Shown: one piece after another, positions 45,667 to 55,033 of the stretch
Numbering within the stretch: position 1 is the first letter of the stretch
Layout: the number at the start of each line of letters is the position of its first letter
Source: a virus
Strand: one strand, 5' to 3'
Virus record (IMG/VR): IMGVR_UViG_3300025096_000004
Coordinates: 1 to 64,000 of that record
Length of the DNA stretch: 64,000 bases
Notes under the pieces: model-generated
The model's input: the letters and a program-made list of their open reading frames with translations, nothing else
Told to the model about the DNA's origin: nothing
Database searches by the model: none
Made by a program: the position numbers and the translations under genes

Positions 45667-46019
45667 AATCGGATGATAATAATTATTTTTTGAACATGAT
45701 TGTGAGAATATTGGAAGATGGTATATATTTGGGTGAAATTTCATCTTCAAAGGAATACTTAGATGATATAGCTAATTTTTTTAATCAAGATGGAAATCTA
45801 TATTGTAAGTTTGACTATAAAACTTTGGTTATTGAAGATTCAATGTGTAATCCAATTTTAAATTTGGTGATTAGAAGCAATACTTTATATATCTTACCTT
45901 CAATAGAAGATAATTTCTTTTCTTGTTTTGTTAAGATCATCTCTTATGTCTCCACCCCAAAGAGAAAGAAGAAAAATGTCAAAAAAGAAATCGACGAAAA
46001 AGAATTTGAATGGATTTAA
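45663..46019 (+). CDS. Hypothetical protein
   Basis: 118 aa, ATGA-coupled to pmm. The pattern IYLGEISSSKEYLDDIANFF, LVIEDSMCNPILNLVIRSNTLYILP resembles part of the 40624 protein. Lys-rich tail (PKRKKKNVKKE). No family recognised. Confidence 0.55.
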   Translation: MKSDDNNYFLNMIVRILEDGIYLGEISSSKEYLDDIANFFNQDGNLYCKFDYKTLVIEDSMCNPILNLVIRSNTLYILPSIEDNFFSCFVKIISYVSTPKRKKKNVKKEIDEKEFEWI

Positions 46020-46044
46020 GAATCTCAAACGTGGGAGAAAAATA

Positions 46045-46371
46045 ATGAAAATATTTTATTTAAAAAGGGTTGAAGATGAATCTGGCGTGTCCGGAACAGG
46101 CCGCATTGCTCAAGGGTTTATTTTTGATAATGGAAAAGTTGCCCTGACTTGGCTTTCAGAACACCCTTCTGTTACGGTTTACGATAGTATAGGCGAGGTC
46201 CGCGCTATTCACGGCCACGGTGGCAAAACAGAAGTTATTATGGAACCTGACTATAAAAGGGCATATAACGAAGTGAAGAGCTTTGTTGACAACTTTAAAC
46301 TGGAGGATGTTATGAAAGATAAACTCCCTGTTGAAGGTTCCGCCGCCAAACTATTAAAGGAGAAAGAATGA
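46045..46371 (+). CDS. Conserved phage protein (SGVSGTG/IHGHxG type)
   Basis: 108 aa from ATG 46045 (GGGAG upstream). YLKRVEDESGVSGTGRIAQGF, VALTWLSEHPSVTVYDS and IHGHGGKTEV are the recurrent strings of a short protein found in many phages and some bacteria; function unknown. Overlaps the next gene by ATGA. Confidence 0.75.
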   Translation: MKIFYLKRVEDESGVSGTGRIAQGFIFDNGKVALTWLSEHPSVTVYDSIGEVRAIHGHGGKTEVIMEPDYKRAYNEVKSFVDNFKLEDVMKDKLPVEGSAAKLLKEKE

Positions 46372-46799
46372 ATAAAAAAATGATAGCAATAAGTGGGGGA
46401 TTTGACCCCATTCATGTTGGTCACATCCGCATGATAGAAGAGGCATCAAAGCACGGGTCTGTTCTTGTTATCCTTAATTCTGATGATTGGCTTCAAAGAA
46501 AGAAGGGTTATGTGTTTATGGCGTGGAAAGAACGAGCATACATAATGGGAAATATCAAGGGTGTTTCTGTAGTAACAAATGTAGATGATTCCGATGATAC
46601 AGTGTGTCAAGCTCTCCGTCGACACAAGCCAGATGCATTTGCAAATGGCGGAGATCGCAAATCCAATAACACACCAGAAATGCAACTATGTAGCGACCTT
46701 GATATAGAATTGTTATGGAATATTGGCGGTGAAAAGGTTCAATCTTCTTCCGAGTTGGTTACCAACAGTCAAAACCAAAAAGGAGCAAAGCATGTCTGA
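46368..46799 (+). CDS. Cytidylyltransferase-like nucleotidyltransferase
   Basis: 143 aa. ISGGFDPIHVGHIRMIEEA carries the (H/T)xGH signature, followed by VLVILNSDDWL and ANGGDRKSNN. The length and pattern fit the glycerol-3-phosphate cytidylyl/heptose-1-phosphate adenylyltransferase group. It could activate a sugar phosphate or polyol phosphate. Another option is a pantetheine-phosphate or NMN adenylyltransferase-like role, less likely from the GGDR motif. Confidence 0.8.
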   Translation: MNKKMIAISGGFDPIHVGHIRMIEEASKHGSVLVILNSDDWLQRKKGYVFMAWKERAYIMGNIKGVSVVTNVDDSDDTVCQALRRHKPDAFANGGDRKSNNTPEMQLCSDLDIELLWNIGGEKVQSSSELVTNSQNQKGAKHV

Positions 46800-47046
46800 A
46801 AAATATAATCCCGGCGGAGCGGATAGGTTGTTGGATCGAGTGGAAAAAGACAAAACTGGTAAAATAAAAAAACTAGTTCTAATGTTGATGGATTCTGTGA
46901 AACGATTATCTATGGAGGGTATTCCGATTGATGAAATTGCCGCGACGACTACAATGGCATGGTACATCGGTCAAAACCCAGAAATGGAAAATATTGTACA
47001 AGCGTTCGCAAATTTGGACCAATCTGATGAAAATAATTATAATTGA
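46792..47046 (+). CDS. Hypothetical helical protein
   Basis: 84 aa from ATG 46792 behind AAAGGAG. MSEKYNPGGADRLLDRVEKDK, helices KIKKLVLMLMDSVKRLSME and IDEIAATTTMAWYI. No family recognised. Last gene before a terminator. Confidence 0.6.
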   Translation: MSEKYNPGGADRLLDRVEKDKTGKIKKLVLMLMDSVKRLSMEGIPIDEIAATTTMAWYIGQNPEMENIVQAFANLDQSDENNYN

Positions 47047-47051
47047 ACACA

Positions 47052-47078
47052 AAGGAGGGAGAAATCTCTCCTTTTTTG
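47052..47078 (+). terminator. Rho-independent terminator
   Basis: AAGGA (47052-47056) and GAG pair with CTC and TCCTT (47066-47073), GG bulge, AAAT loop, followed by six T. It separates the sugar/nucleotide unit from the putative structural genes. Confidence 0.65.
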
Positions 47079-47109
47079 CTATTTAGAGTATGATATAAGA
47101 GGAATTTAG

Positions 47110-47721
47110 ATGTCCACTGCCATGAGATTGATAATGGAAGGTTGGCGAGAGTTTTCTATTTTGGAATCAATTCTTGCTGAAGATAAAAAAGCAACACAAA
47201 TGAACATTGACCAGCTTGCTGATGTTCAAGCAAAATATGCAAAAAATCCAGAAATCCAAAAGAAAATATATATCGCCTTAACTTCAGACCCAGAGGTGCA
47301 AAAGCTCGCAGCTTTTCTCGTAAAATCTATCGAATCCGGAGTTGAAAGTTCTGAAGAGATTTCTGGCGATGCTGCTACAGATCTCGAATCAGCCGGACTC
47401 CAAGAGGGATTGGGAGATTTTGTTCAAGCAATCACTGATGCGATGGTCCTCGCCGGCGCTGGAGAAATGGAAGCTGCTTTGCGCTCTGTTGGTTTAGGTA
47501 TGATTGCGGATGCAAATCCAAAAATTATTGGAGCAGCAGTGCTGGCCATCACCGCCGGGGCGTCGTTAACCGGCGCCATAGACCCTCTTGATGCAGTTAA
47601 ATTGGCAGGTATCGGTGGCAAAATTGCAGTTGGCGGCATTGACAGCGCAACACCAGAAGATTTTGCTGATATTGCCACTTCAGCCTCCGGCCTCGAGGGT
47701 GGCAAGAAAGCAGAACAATAA
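47110..47721 (+). CDS. Tagged Ala/Gly-rich protein
   Basis: 203 aa. MSTAMRLIMEGWREFSILESI contains the class A tag wording (MRLIMEGW, ILE-S site). The C-terminal half is Ala/Gly/Ile-rich (IIGAAVLAITAGASLTGAID) and could contact membranes or form a flexible virion component. No enzyme motif. Confidence 0.65.
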   Translation: MSTAMRLIMEGWREFSILESILAEDKKATQMNIDQLADVQAKYAKNPEIQKKIYIALTSDPEVQKLAAFLVKSIESGVESSEEISGDAATDLESAGLQEGLGDFVQAITDAMVLAGAGEMEAALRSVGLGMIADANPKIIGAAVLAITAGASLTGAIDPLDAVKLAGIGGKIAVGGIDSATPEDFADIATSASGLEGGKKAEQ

Positions 47722-47738
47722 CCTTTGGAGTGTAAAAA

Positions 47739-50700
47739 GTGAATATAGCTAAACAACTAATTGAAAGTGCCGTAAATGAACTTATGGAAGAATATAATCT
47801 AGATGAAGGACCACTTGCCGACCGAACCAAGGCCGCCGCATCAGAAAAATATCCAGATGCCGCAGACAAAGATCTAGAAGATGCGGGCATTGAATCAGAA
47901 AAAGAGGAGGCCGCACCCGAAAAAGAAGATCCAAATATAAAAATTCTTAAAGAGTTGATTCAAATATTGTCTCAAAAAGACCCATCCGTCATTGCCACAG
48001 AACTCAAAACCGATGCAAAAAAAGAACAATTCGACAAAATCCAAAATGCCATCGAAGCTCTCGGGGGTCTTGAAAAAATAATGTCTGATCCCAACCTTGA
48101 GGCCAAGCCAAAAAAATTGTTGCAGCAATTCGCCCAAGCATTGGCTCAAGCCCCAGACCAAGAGACTTCCAAAGAGGTAGAGAGGTGGTTTGCCAACAAT
48201 GATCCCGATGGTGCATTTTTAAAACTACTAGACGATAAGGAAAAAGAAGCATTTTCAACCTTATTTTCAATCTTGCTCAAAGGTAAGGTTATATCTGAAG
48301 ACAGCTTCATAGACACAATTGATAACAGCCCAATTGACCGGATGAAATTTCTTGTGGCATTAAGGGATGTCGGCGGTCCTGCCGCCGAGATTATTAAAAA
48401 TGCTTTAATAAAGCCAGAAACCGCCAAGGCGTTCATCGCAATGATGAAATATAGCAAAGGTGAGGCAACCCCTGCCGAAAAACCAGAAGATGCTGCTGAA
48501 ATAGAAGAGTTGAGTGATGAAGTTAAAAAGATTGTTGAGGAACTCAATGCGGCCAAAATCGCATTACAACCTCAACAAATTAAAGTAATCCAATCAATAT
48601 ACAACACAATAAAAGAATACGCTTCGACATTACAAGAAGTAGGAGACCTTCCTCAAGTCAGAGACCCGGGTGATCTCCCACAGGTTAAAAAAGAACCATC
48701 CGGTGAGATGGCAAAAGATGTTTTATTGGGTTTTATTTTCAATATTATCCAAGATGAGGACAAATCAGTTGAATTGTTTAAAAAAATTCAACCAGATATC
48801 CGACAAGAGTTTAAAAAGATCCTATCCAACTCCGCCGCACAGGATATTCTGAAAAAAGGATTTGAGGGCATCTCATCAAAACAGCCACAAGATCCAGAGA
48901 AGAAAAAATCACCCGCATCTCTGGGCGCCACAAAACCAGAAAATATTGATGCAGTCGAGGGGCTTGTTGAAGCTCTCGACGAGTTCATGGGCCAACCCCC
49001 CGGAAGCGAACCAAATTTTTCTTTTCCAGAATCTAACCTGTTAAAGGATCAGGGTGTCATGCTTATGGGGTTGTTTTCTAAAATTCGCATTCTTTTGGGC
49101 ATGCCAACAATTGAAGCTCACAAGGCTTTGTTGGCGATTAATAGAAGAAACACAGGACCAGATCAGGAATCTCCCGGAAAACCGGCACCAGAGCAAGATA
49201 CTTCAAAGCCCGAATCTTCGCCTCCTGCTCCCAAGAGAGATGATATTTATGAAGCGAAGGAATTGGCACCCAACGAGGTAGAACCCAAAAACTTGGTTAT
49301 TCTTCGGGATTACATTAAGGAAGCAATAACAACGGTTCAAATTTATCTTGAAACTGCCAAAGAAGGCAAAAAAGGTTCAGAAGAATTGTATAGTAAATAT
49401 GGAAATGTTCTTGGACAAGACGCTTGGGATCCAAAAAAGGTTCTATATCAGATTAATTTGAAAAATATTATAAATCTATGTAATGCTTTTATTACACATC
49501 TTGATACGATTATGAAGAAAGCAGATGTCGAAGAAGAACCTCTTCAAGAGGCCCAAGCTGTTCCCTTTGCTCAAATTGTAAAAGAGGTCGAATCTGTATT
49601 CAATTTTGTTGTAGAACAGGGCACCCAATTGAAAAAGATGATTGCTGACCATGCTGTTGAGACCAAAGGAGATGAAAAGCCCGCCGCTAAGCGCGATGCA
49701 CTCTATGAAGCCGAAGAAGACAAGAATATAGCCGATCCGGCAGTGAGAGCGTCCCAAGCCGCATCCTTGGCATCCTTCGACGTTCAACTTGTTGAACCTC
49801 AAGTCGATGCAATTCGTAAAACAGGCCAAGCAATCCATGATCAACTTGATTCAATAAAACAGCATTTTCCATTGGTCAATCCTTTTGATTCAGATCTATA
49901 TGGAACCAAGGGTTTCGAAGATGCTATCAATAAATTAAAAAGTCTTTTGAAGGATATCGTAAATATTTCGGGACAAATTAGCAGTGCCCAAAGTTTCGCC
50001 GAGGTCACCCCAGCCGCGAAGAAAGTTTTATATGACACTCTTGAACGGATTGTTAAAAATATCAAAGATACCTTCACCGGTGGGTTTGATAAACGCCCAG
50101 CGGTCAATAATGAAACAGACTCCAAAGATTTTGAAGACAAGGCACCCCAAATTGGTGGAGATGAGGCAGAAACTGAAGACCCCGGAGAAGAGGGGACTGA
50201 AGATGATGAGTTATCACAATATCTCACTCAAGAAGAAAAATTTTATAAAAGAATACTGGGCATAAGAGACCAATTTAGAAAAGACGGCCTAAAGGGTATG
50301 GATATCGAGGAAGCCGCAATCAAAGATCCGATAAAATACCTCGGAGATTTAAGAATAAAGATTGAAGAATATGAGGCCAAACTAAAAGAAGATGATATAA
50401 AAGCGGATAAATTTACTTTTCGACAAGCAATGAAGGTCTATGAGCAGTATCTTGAAAGATATATTACTGTTTATGAACAATTTAAAGAAGGTAACCTTGA
50501 GGTTTCATTTGCCCAAACTCCAGAAGAAATAGCCGGTGTTTGGTTGAATGAAAAACAACTAGAATTTCTTAAGGGTGTGATGGAAGAATATGCCAACTTT
50601 CACGAAGCGGTTACTCAGTTCAATTTATCCGTCAAAGGCGGGAAACCAAGCGCCCAAACCGTTGGTAGAATTATGGATGTCCTTCAGGTCGCCGGTGGCA

Positions 50701-52271
50701 AAGCTGGAAAAGTAACAACACTACCTGCTGTCGTCACTTCTGCCGAAAAGGAGAATAGAACGACAAAAGCAACACAAGAAAGACAAAAAGAACGTGCGCT
50801 AAAGTCTAAGAAAAATATAGCCTCGCTATTTGTTTCAGGTGGTGTATCGGCACTAAAGAGAATTATAACTCCAGCCAATATTTTTGCCGCCGCCGCAGGC
50901 GTGGCTGGCGGCATCAAAGCCGCCAAAGCCCTTGGAGCTTTCGAAGAGGCTCAAGAGGAACCAACCGACCCAGATGTCGCTGACGACCTCCTAGACGATC
51001 CAGAGATGGAAAAGGCCGCAGAAGACTATGAAGCCCTTGAGGGCATAGGCAAAGAGTTTGCTGATAAGATGCAAGAGTTTGATATGAATTATCAACTTGG
51101 GGAGCACTTTAAAGAAAATATAGTCTCTTATTCAAAGGAGATTAAAAGTAAATTGGGAGTCATACAAACACATGCAAAGTTAATTCGCAGACAAGCTAGA
51201 GAACTTGCCAGTTTTATATCTGAAAATTCTGATCAAATTAGAAATAGTTTAATAAAGGTTGCCAAGATCAAACTACCCGGATTCAATCCAGAAAATGTCG
51301 CCGACATGCAAGACGAACCAAAAGGCCTCCCCGGTGAGACTGCAATTGAGGTAAAATATAAGAGGGTTTTGGATAAATATGACGGACCCCAGCGTGTTGC
51401 TTTGGAGACACTATTAAATAAATTACAAGAACTCGGCGAAGAAATGTTACAAGAGCACAAATGGCTTGCTGAAATGATTGAGCGCGAGTTGGACCTTATA
51501 CAAGAAGTATCATCATTTCCACCAAGACCAACAACTGGCCCCCACTCGGCTTCTCAAGATATTAAACAGCGTTCCGCCGAAACCGGCAAAACGTCTGATA
51601 AAGGTCGTCAAACGACAATGCGTACCAAATCCGGAGAAGAATTTGAAGAATTGCCAATGACAGATGTCGGTCCCGGCGGCAAAAAGGCGCCCCCAAGGGC
51701 CAAAACTCTAGAAGAGCTTGTCACCGCTGTTTTAGGAAAAGGAAATTTTGATAAATTGAAACAAGGCAAGCACAAACTTACAGATCAACAAATAAGCATG
51801 CTTACTGATATGTTCAACAAAGACGATAAACTGACGAAGGAGATTTTAAAAATATCAAAAAAATCGGCCCGGCGTTACCCCGATGATCGGGTCGACCGGT
51901 CGGAAGAGCGCTTCGAAGCCGCGAAAGCCATAGCGAAAGCATCAGAGATTATGAGCGTAGACAGTTTGGTTAAGAGCACCGGCTGGGAGCAGAAGTGGGC
52001 CAGACAAACTCTTGACCGCTTAGAAGATGAAGGCATCGTTGGTCCTTACAATAAAGAAAAAGGAGGCTTCCCTGTAATAAAAACCAGCAAAGATGAACCT
52101 GAAGAAGAATTTATTCAAGGTGAAGAGCCTTCCGCTGCCGACCTTGCCGCCGCAGGCCCGAATAAGCCAGTTCGTGTTGCTTCACCACGCAGGAAGATTC
52201 CTACTTCTGAGGCTCTGATGGAAAAGCTAATACCAATAATCAAAGATATGATGCGAGGCTCAAATGGCTAA
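47739..52271 (+). CDS. Giant 1510-aa virion-like protein with C-terminal winged-helix-like domain
   Basis: 1510 aa from GTG 47739 (TTGGAG upstream). N-terminal MNIAKQLIESAVNELMEEYN resembles the tags. The protein is acidic and repetitive in composition, with long helices separated by Pro/Glu/Lys-rich linkers, and two near-identical junctions AKRDALYEAEE and PKRDDIYEAKE (about 510 and 655) hinting at an internal duplication. Residues about 1400-1450 read IMSVDSLVKSTGWEQKWARQ and LDRLEDEGIVGP, similar to the FtsK-gamma winged helix. Scaffold, tape-measure-like or injected DNA-bound protein are all possible. Confidence 0.7.
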   Translation: MNIAKQLIESAVNELMEEYNLDEGPLADRTKAAASEKYPDAADKDLEDAGIESEKEEAAPEKEDPNIKILKELIQILSQKDPSVIATELKTDAKKEQFDKIQNAIEALGGLEKIMSDPNLEAKPKKLLQQFAQALAQAPDQETSKEVERWFANNDPDGAFLKLLDDKEKEAFSTLFSILLKGKVISEDSFIDTIDNSPIDRMKFLVALRDVGGPAAEIIKNALIKPETAKAFIAMMKYSKGEATPAEKPEDAAEIEELSDEVKKIVEELNAAKIALQPQQIKVIQSIYNTIKEYASTLQEVGDLPQVRDPGDLPQVKKEPSGEMAKDVLLGFIFNIIQDEDKSVELFKKIQPDIRQEFKKILSNSAAQDILKKGFEGISSKQPQDPEKKKSPASLGATKPENIDAVEGLVEALDEFMGQPPGSEPNFSFPESNLLKDQGVMLMGLFSKIRILLGMPTIEAHKALLAINRRNTGPDQESPGKPAPEQDTSKPESSPPAPKRDDIYEAKELAPNEVEPKNLVILRDYIKEAITTVQIYLETAKEGKKGSEELYSKYGNVLGQDAWDPKKVLYQINLKNIINLCNAFITHLDTIMKKADVEEEPLQEAQAVPFAQIVKEVESVFNFVVEQGTQLKKMIADHAVETKGDEKPAAKRDALYEAEEDKNIADPAVRASQAASLASFDVQLVEPQVDAIRKTGQAIHDQLDSIKQHFPLVNPFDSDLYGTKGFEDAINKLKSLLKDIVNISGQISSAQSFAEVTPAAKKVLYDTLERIVKNIKDTFTGGFDKRPAVNNETDSKDFEDKAPQIGGDEAETEDPGEEGTEDDELSQYLTQEEKFYKRILGIRDQFRKDGLKGMDIEEAAIKDPIKYLGDLRIKIEEYEAKLKEDDIKADKFTFRQAMKVYEQYLERYITVYEQFKEGNLEVSFAQTPEEIAGVWLNEKQLEFLKGVMEEYANFHEAVTQFNLSVKGGKPSAQTVGRIMDVLQVAGGKAGKVTTLPAVVTSAEKENRTTKATQERQKERALKSKKNIASLFVSGGVSALKRIITPANIFAAAAGVAGGIKAAKALGAFEEAQEEPTDPDVADDLLDDPEMEKAAEDYEALEGIGKEFADKMQEFDMNYQLGEHFKENIVSYSKEIKSKLGVIQTHAKLIRRQARELASFISENSDQIRNSLIKVAKIKLPGFNPENVADMQDEPKGLPGETAIEVKYKRVLDKYDGPQRVALETLLNKLQELGEEMLQEHKWLAEMIERELDLIQEVSSFPPRPTTGPHSASQDIKQRSAETGKTSDKGRQTTMRTKSGEEFEELPMTDVGPGGKKAPPRAKTLEELVTAVLGKGNFDKLKQGKHKLTDQQISMLTDMFNKDDKLTKEILKISKKSARRYPDDRVDRSEERFEAAKAIAKASEIMSVDSLVKSTGWEQKWARQTLDRLEDEGIVGPYNKEKGGFPVIKTSKDEPEEEFIQGEEPSAADLAAAGPNKPVRVASPRRKIPTSEALMEKLIPIIKDMMRGSNG

Positions 52272-53613
52272 AAAAAACTATGTGATTGACACATCCGTGT
52301 GTCTAACTGATGCCGATTGTATTTTGAGGTTTGGATATAATGACGTATTCATCCCCCTAAAGGTTCTTGAAGAAATCGACAAACATAAAAAACGACAAGA
52401 TTCTGTTGGATTCAATGCTCGAAAGATAATTAAACATTTTGATGCATTTCGATCAAGAGGTTCTTTGGATAAAGGCATTCGTATTGGAAAAGGTAAAGGA
52501 GTAATTAAGGTTTGTCAACCATCAAAATTGCTTCCAAAGTCTCTTGATACAAGAGTGGCGGATCATATTATACTATCATCTGCTCTTGCAATTCAACAAG
52601 AATGGGAAAAACGAAAAACCATTGTTGTATCCAGAGATATTAATATGCGGGTCATTGCCAATTCTATTGGACTTGAGTCGGAGGATTATAAAACAGAACA
52701 GGTCATCGACGATGCAGACAAACTTTATTCAGGTTTTGAACAATTGGTTGTGGATGGTGAATTAATTGATCAATTCTACGCCGGCGAAGGTATCGTTATA
52801 TCTAAAGATTTGGCAATGTCTCAAAAGTGCAAGCTTTATCCAAATCAGTTTTTGATGTTGATATCTTCATCAAACCCAAAGAAGACCGCCTTGGCAAGAT
52901 TCAAGGATTATTCCAACCCTATCGAGCCGACCAAGAAGTGGAACGGCAATTTGTCTTGGGGAATCACTCCAAGAAATAAGGAACAATCGTTCGCATACGA
53001 TTTACTATTTGATCCCAAGGTTCCGCTTGTGACTTTAATTGGAAAAGCCGGATCTGGAAAAACCTTGATGGCGATCGCCGCCGCAATGGAATTATCTCTT
53101 GACACGAAAAGAGCACTTGATTTGTCTAAAGCCCAATATAAAAAGATTGTTGTGTCTCGACCAGTCCAGCCACTTGGAAAGGACATTGGGTTTCTTCCCG
53201 GTTCAATGCACGAGAAGATGATGCCATGGCTTATGCCCATTCAAGATAATATGCAATCCATTCTTGGCGATGATCGAGCAAAACTCAAAGAATATCTTGA
53301 AACTGGACAGATTGAGATTGAAGCCTTAACTTATATTCGTGGACGATCAATTTCAAACGCCTTTATCATTATTGATGAAGCTCAAAACCTGACAGCGCAT
53401 GAGGTTAAGACCATCATCACTCGAGTTGGAGAAAACACAAAAATTGTTTTAACTGGTGACATTGAACAAATTGATAATATTTATACTAATGAGACCTCCA
53501 ATGGATTAGCATATGCGGTAGAAAGATTCAAAAATAGCCCACTTTCTGGACACATCACGTTCAAGAAGGGTGAGAGGTCACAAATAGCTACATTAGCTTC
53601 AAAGATTCTATAA
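52264..53613 (+). CDS. phoH: PIN-PhoH fusion ATPase/ribonuclease
   Basis: 449 aa. Residues 1-150: PIN domain with NYVIDTSVCL, LEEIDKH, DTRVADHII and VVSRDINMR, giving the four acidic residues. Residues about 240-449: PhoH ATPase with IGKAGSGKT (259-267) and AFIIIDEAQNLTAHEVK, TKIVLTGDIEQID. PIN-PhoH proteins unwind and cleave RNA in bacteria; PhoH is very common in phages, the PIN fusion less so. It overlaps the giant gene by 8 bases. Confidence 0.92.
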   Translation: MAKKNYVIDTSVCLTDADCILRFGYNDVFIPLKVLEEIDKHKKRQDSVGFNARKIIKHFDAFRSRGSLDKGIRIGKGKGVIKVCQPSKLLPKSLDTRVADHIILSSALAIQQEWEKRKTIVVSRDINMRVIANSIGLESEDYKTEQVIDDADKLYSGFEQLVVDGELIDQFYAGEGIVISKDLAMSQKCKLYPNQFLMLISSSNPKKTALARFKDYSNPIEPTKKWNGNLSWGITPRNKEQSFAYDLLFDPKVPLVTLIGKAGSGKTLMAIAAAMELSLDTKRALDLSKAQYKKIVVSRPVQPLGKDIGFLPGSMHEKMMPWLMPIQDNMQSILGDDRAKLKEYLETGQIEIEALTYIRGRSISNAFIIIDEAQNLTAHEVKTIITRVGENTKIVLTGDIEQIDNIYTNETSNGLAYAVERFKNSPLSGHITFKKGERSQIATLASKIL

Positions 53614-53625
53614 TAGGGGAATGTT

Positions 53626-54303
53626 ATGACTATTCTGATGATGTTTTGGGTGTTCTTTACATCCGCACTGGCAGAGGCACCGGATCATGCGATCGTTGTC
53701 GAAGAAAAGAGATCTGACTATCAAGTTATCCAAATCTACGTTGATATTACGGAGGTTCATGCACCTGATGGATCAAGGGGTACCTCAATTCCGTTGAACC
53801 TCATGGTTTCATCCGAGGCCCAAAAAACCTCAATGCTCAATCACCGATTGCAATACCTCGCCGCCCATAATATTTGGAGTGGTGAGATCAATGTCTATGA
53901 TTGGAGAAATGTTCAATATCTTCCAACTTTTAATAAATGTGATTATTCTGATGCTGTCCGCTGTGGAATGCAGAATAGCCACTGGACTCTTCGAACAATT
54001 GTATCCGTCGGAGAGAAGTTCTCTCTTTTACAAATAACGCTTTATGATGAGAAGGGCAAGATCATTGGCAATTCAAGTCAAACCGCATGGGGCAGAATTC
54101 GATGGAAGCCTCAATGGAAGATAACAAAGGTTAAACAAAATACAATGTATGGCCCCTCGACAACTGAAGTATTCGAACAGTGGCCACCAAAGATGGAGGA
54201 GATTCCACCTTTAATAACACCCTATATGGTGGGCCAATCTGTATTTAGTTTCTATGGCGCCGCCGCCAAAACAGCTTGTAGATTAAATTTTTGCAGAAAG
54301 TGA
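53626..54303 (+). CDS. Secreted protein of unknown function
   Basis: 225 aa with an N-terminal signal peptide (MTILMMFWVFFTSALAEA, AxA-type cleavage), so periplasmic or exported. Mature part beta-rich (YQVIQIYVDITEVHAPDG; FSLLQITLYDEKGKIIG); two Cys pairs possible. No family recognised. Upstream TAATAGGGGAATGTTATGA resembles the lipoprotein leader elements. Confidence 0.65.
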   Translation: MTILMMFWVFFTSALAEAPDHAIVVEEKRSDYQVIQIYVDITEVHAPDGSRGTSIPLNLMVSSEAQKTSMLNHRLQYLAAHNIWSGEINVYDWRNVQYLPTFNKCDYSDAVRCGMQNSHWTLRTIVSVGEKFSLLQITLYDEKGKIIGNSSQTAWGRIRWKPQWKITKVKQNTMYGPSTTEVFEQWPPKMEEIPPLITPYMVGQSVFSFYGAAAKTACRLNFCRK

Positions 54304-54313
54304 AAAAAAATAC

Positions 54314-54342
54314 TTGACAACCTCATCATGCCATGTTATATT
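54314..54342 (+). promoter_or_regulatory. sigma70-type promoter without operator
   Basis: TTGACA (54314-54319), N17, TATATT (54337-54342), 20 bases before ATG 54362. Starts the metallopeptidase-nuclease-glutamine synthetase unit. Confidence 0.8.
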
Positions 54343-54361
54343 ATATACATAAGGACAAAAT

Positions 54362-55033
54362 ATGACTTGGATACATGAAACCGCTCAAGTGGGAAAACAA
54401 ATGAACAATTTTTATTCCTTTAGTGGGACTGATTTATATATCATGCACCCCTTGCCTGAGCATATTTCAATCGAAACTGTGCTTGAATCTGTTGCTTCAA
54501 GGGTTCCAATACATCTTCAAAAAGGCGTTGATGTAATTTATGTTGGATACTTTCAAAATATGGTTGATCGTGAAGTAAATGCGTTATTTGAAGATGGCGC
54601 AATATATGTTAGTAACGAACAAGATGATGAAGAAGACATGATCGATGATATTGTGCATGAAATTGCACATTCAGTCGAAAAAGAATATCCGGATTTAATA
54701 TTTGAAGATGGAAGATTATTTAAAGAGTTTATTGGAAAAAGAAAAAGACTTAACAGTATGTTAGAATCCGAAGGTTTCGACGTTGATCCAATCTTCCGAA
54801 CGAGACCAGAATTTAATCAAAAAATAGATGATTTTCTGTACAAAGAAGTGGGTTATGATTTACTAAACGCTTTGATTATAGGTTTATTTCCGGGACCCTA
54901 TTCAACAACATCATTAAGGGAATACTTTGCTGTTGGCTTTGAGGAGTTTTTTATCGGAGATCGACAACATTTAAAAGAAATATGTCCAATTTTGTATACC
55001 AAGTTGGAATCACTAGCATCCTTGGGGGGATAA
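54362..55033 (+). CDS. Putative zinc metallopeptidase
   Basis: 223 aa behind AAGGAC. DDIVHEIAHSVEKEYP gives HExxH. A downstream LREYFAVGFEEFFIGD segment supplies candidate Glu ligands (E-x-F-A-x-GFE), as in M48- or anthrax-lethal-factor-like families where an E-Y/F-F-A helix holds the third ligand. Substrate unknown. Overlaps the next start (TAATG). Confidence 0.72.
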   Translation: MTWIHETAQVGKQMNNFYSFSGTDLYIMHPLPEHISIETVLESVASRVPIHLQKGVDVIYVGYFQNMVDREVNALFEDGAIYVSNEQDDEEDMIDDIVHEIAHSVEKEYPDLIFEDGRLFKEFIGKRKRLNSMLESEGFDVDPIFRTRPEFNQKIDDFLYKEVGYDLLNALIIGLFPGPYSTTSLREYFAVGFEEFFIGDRQHLKEICPILYTKLESLASLGG

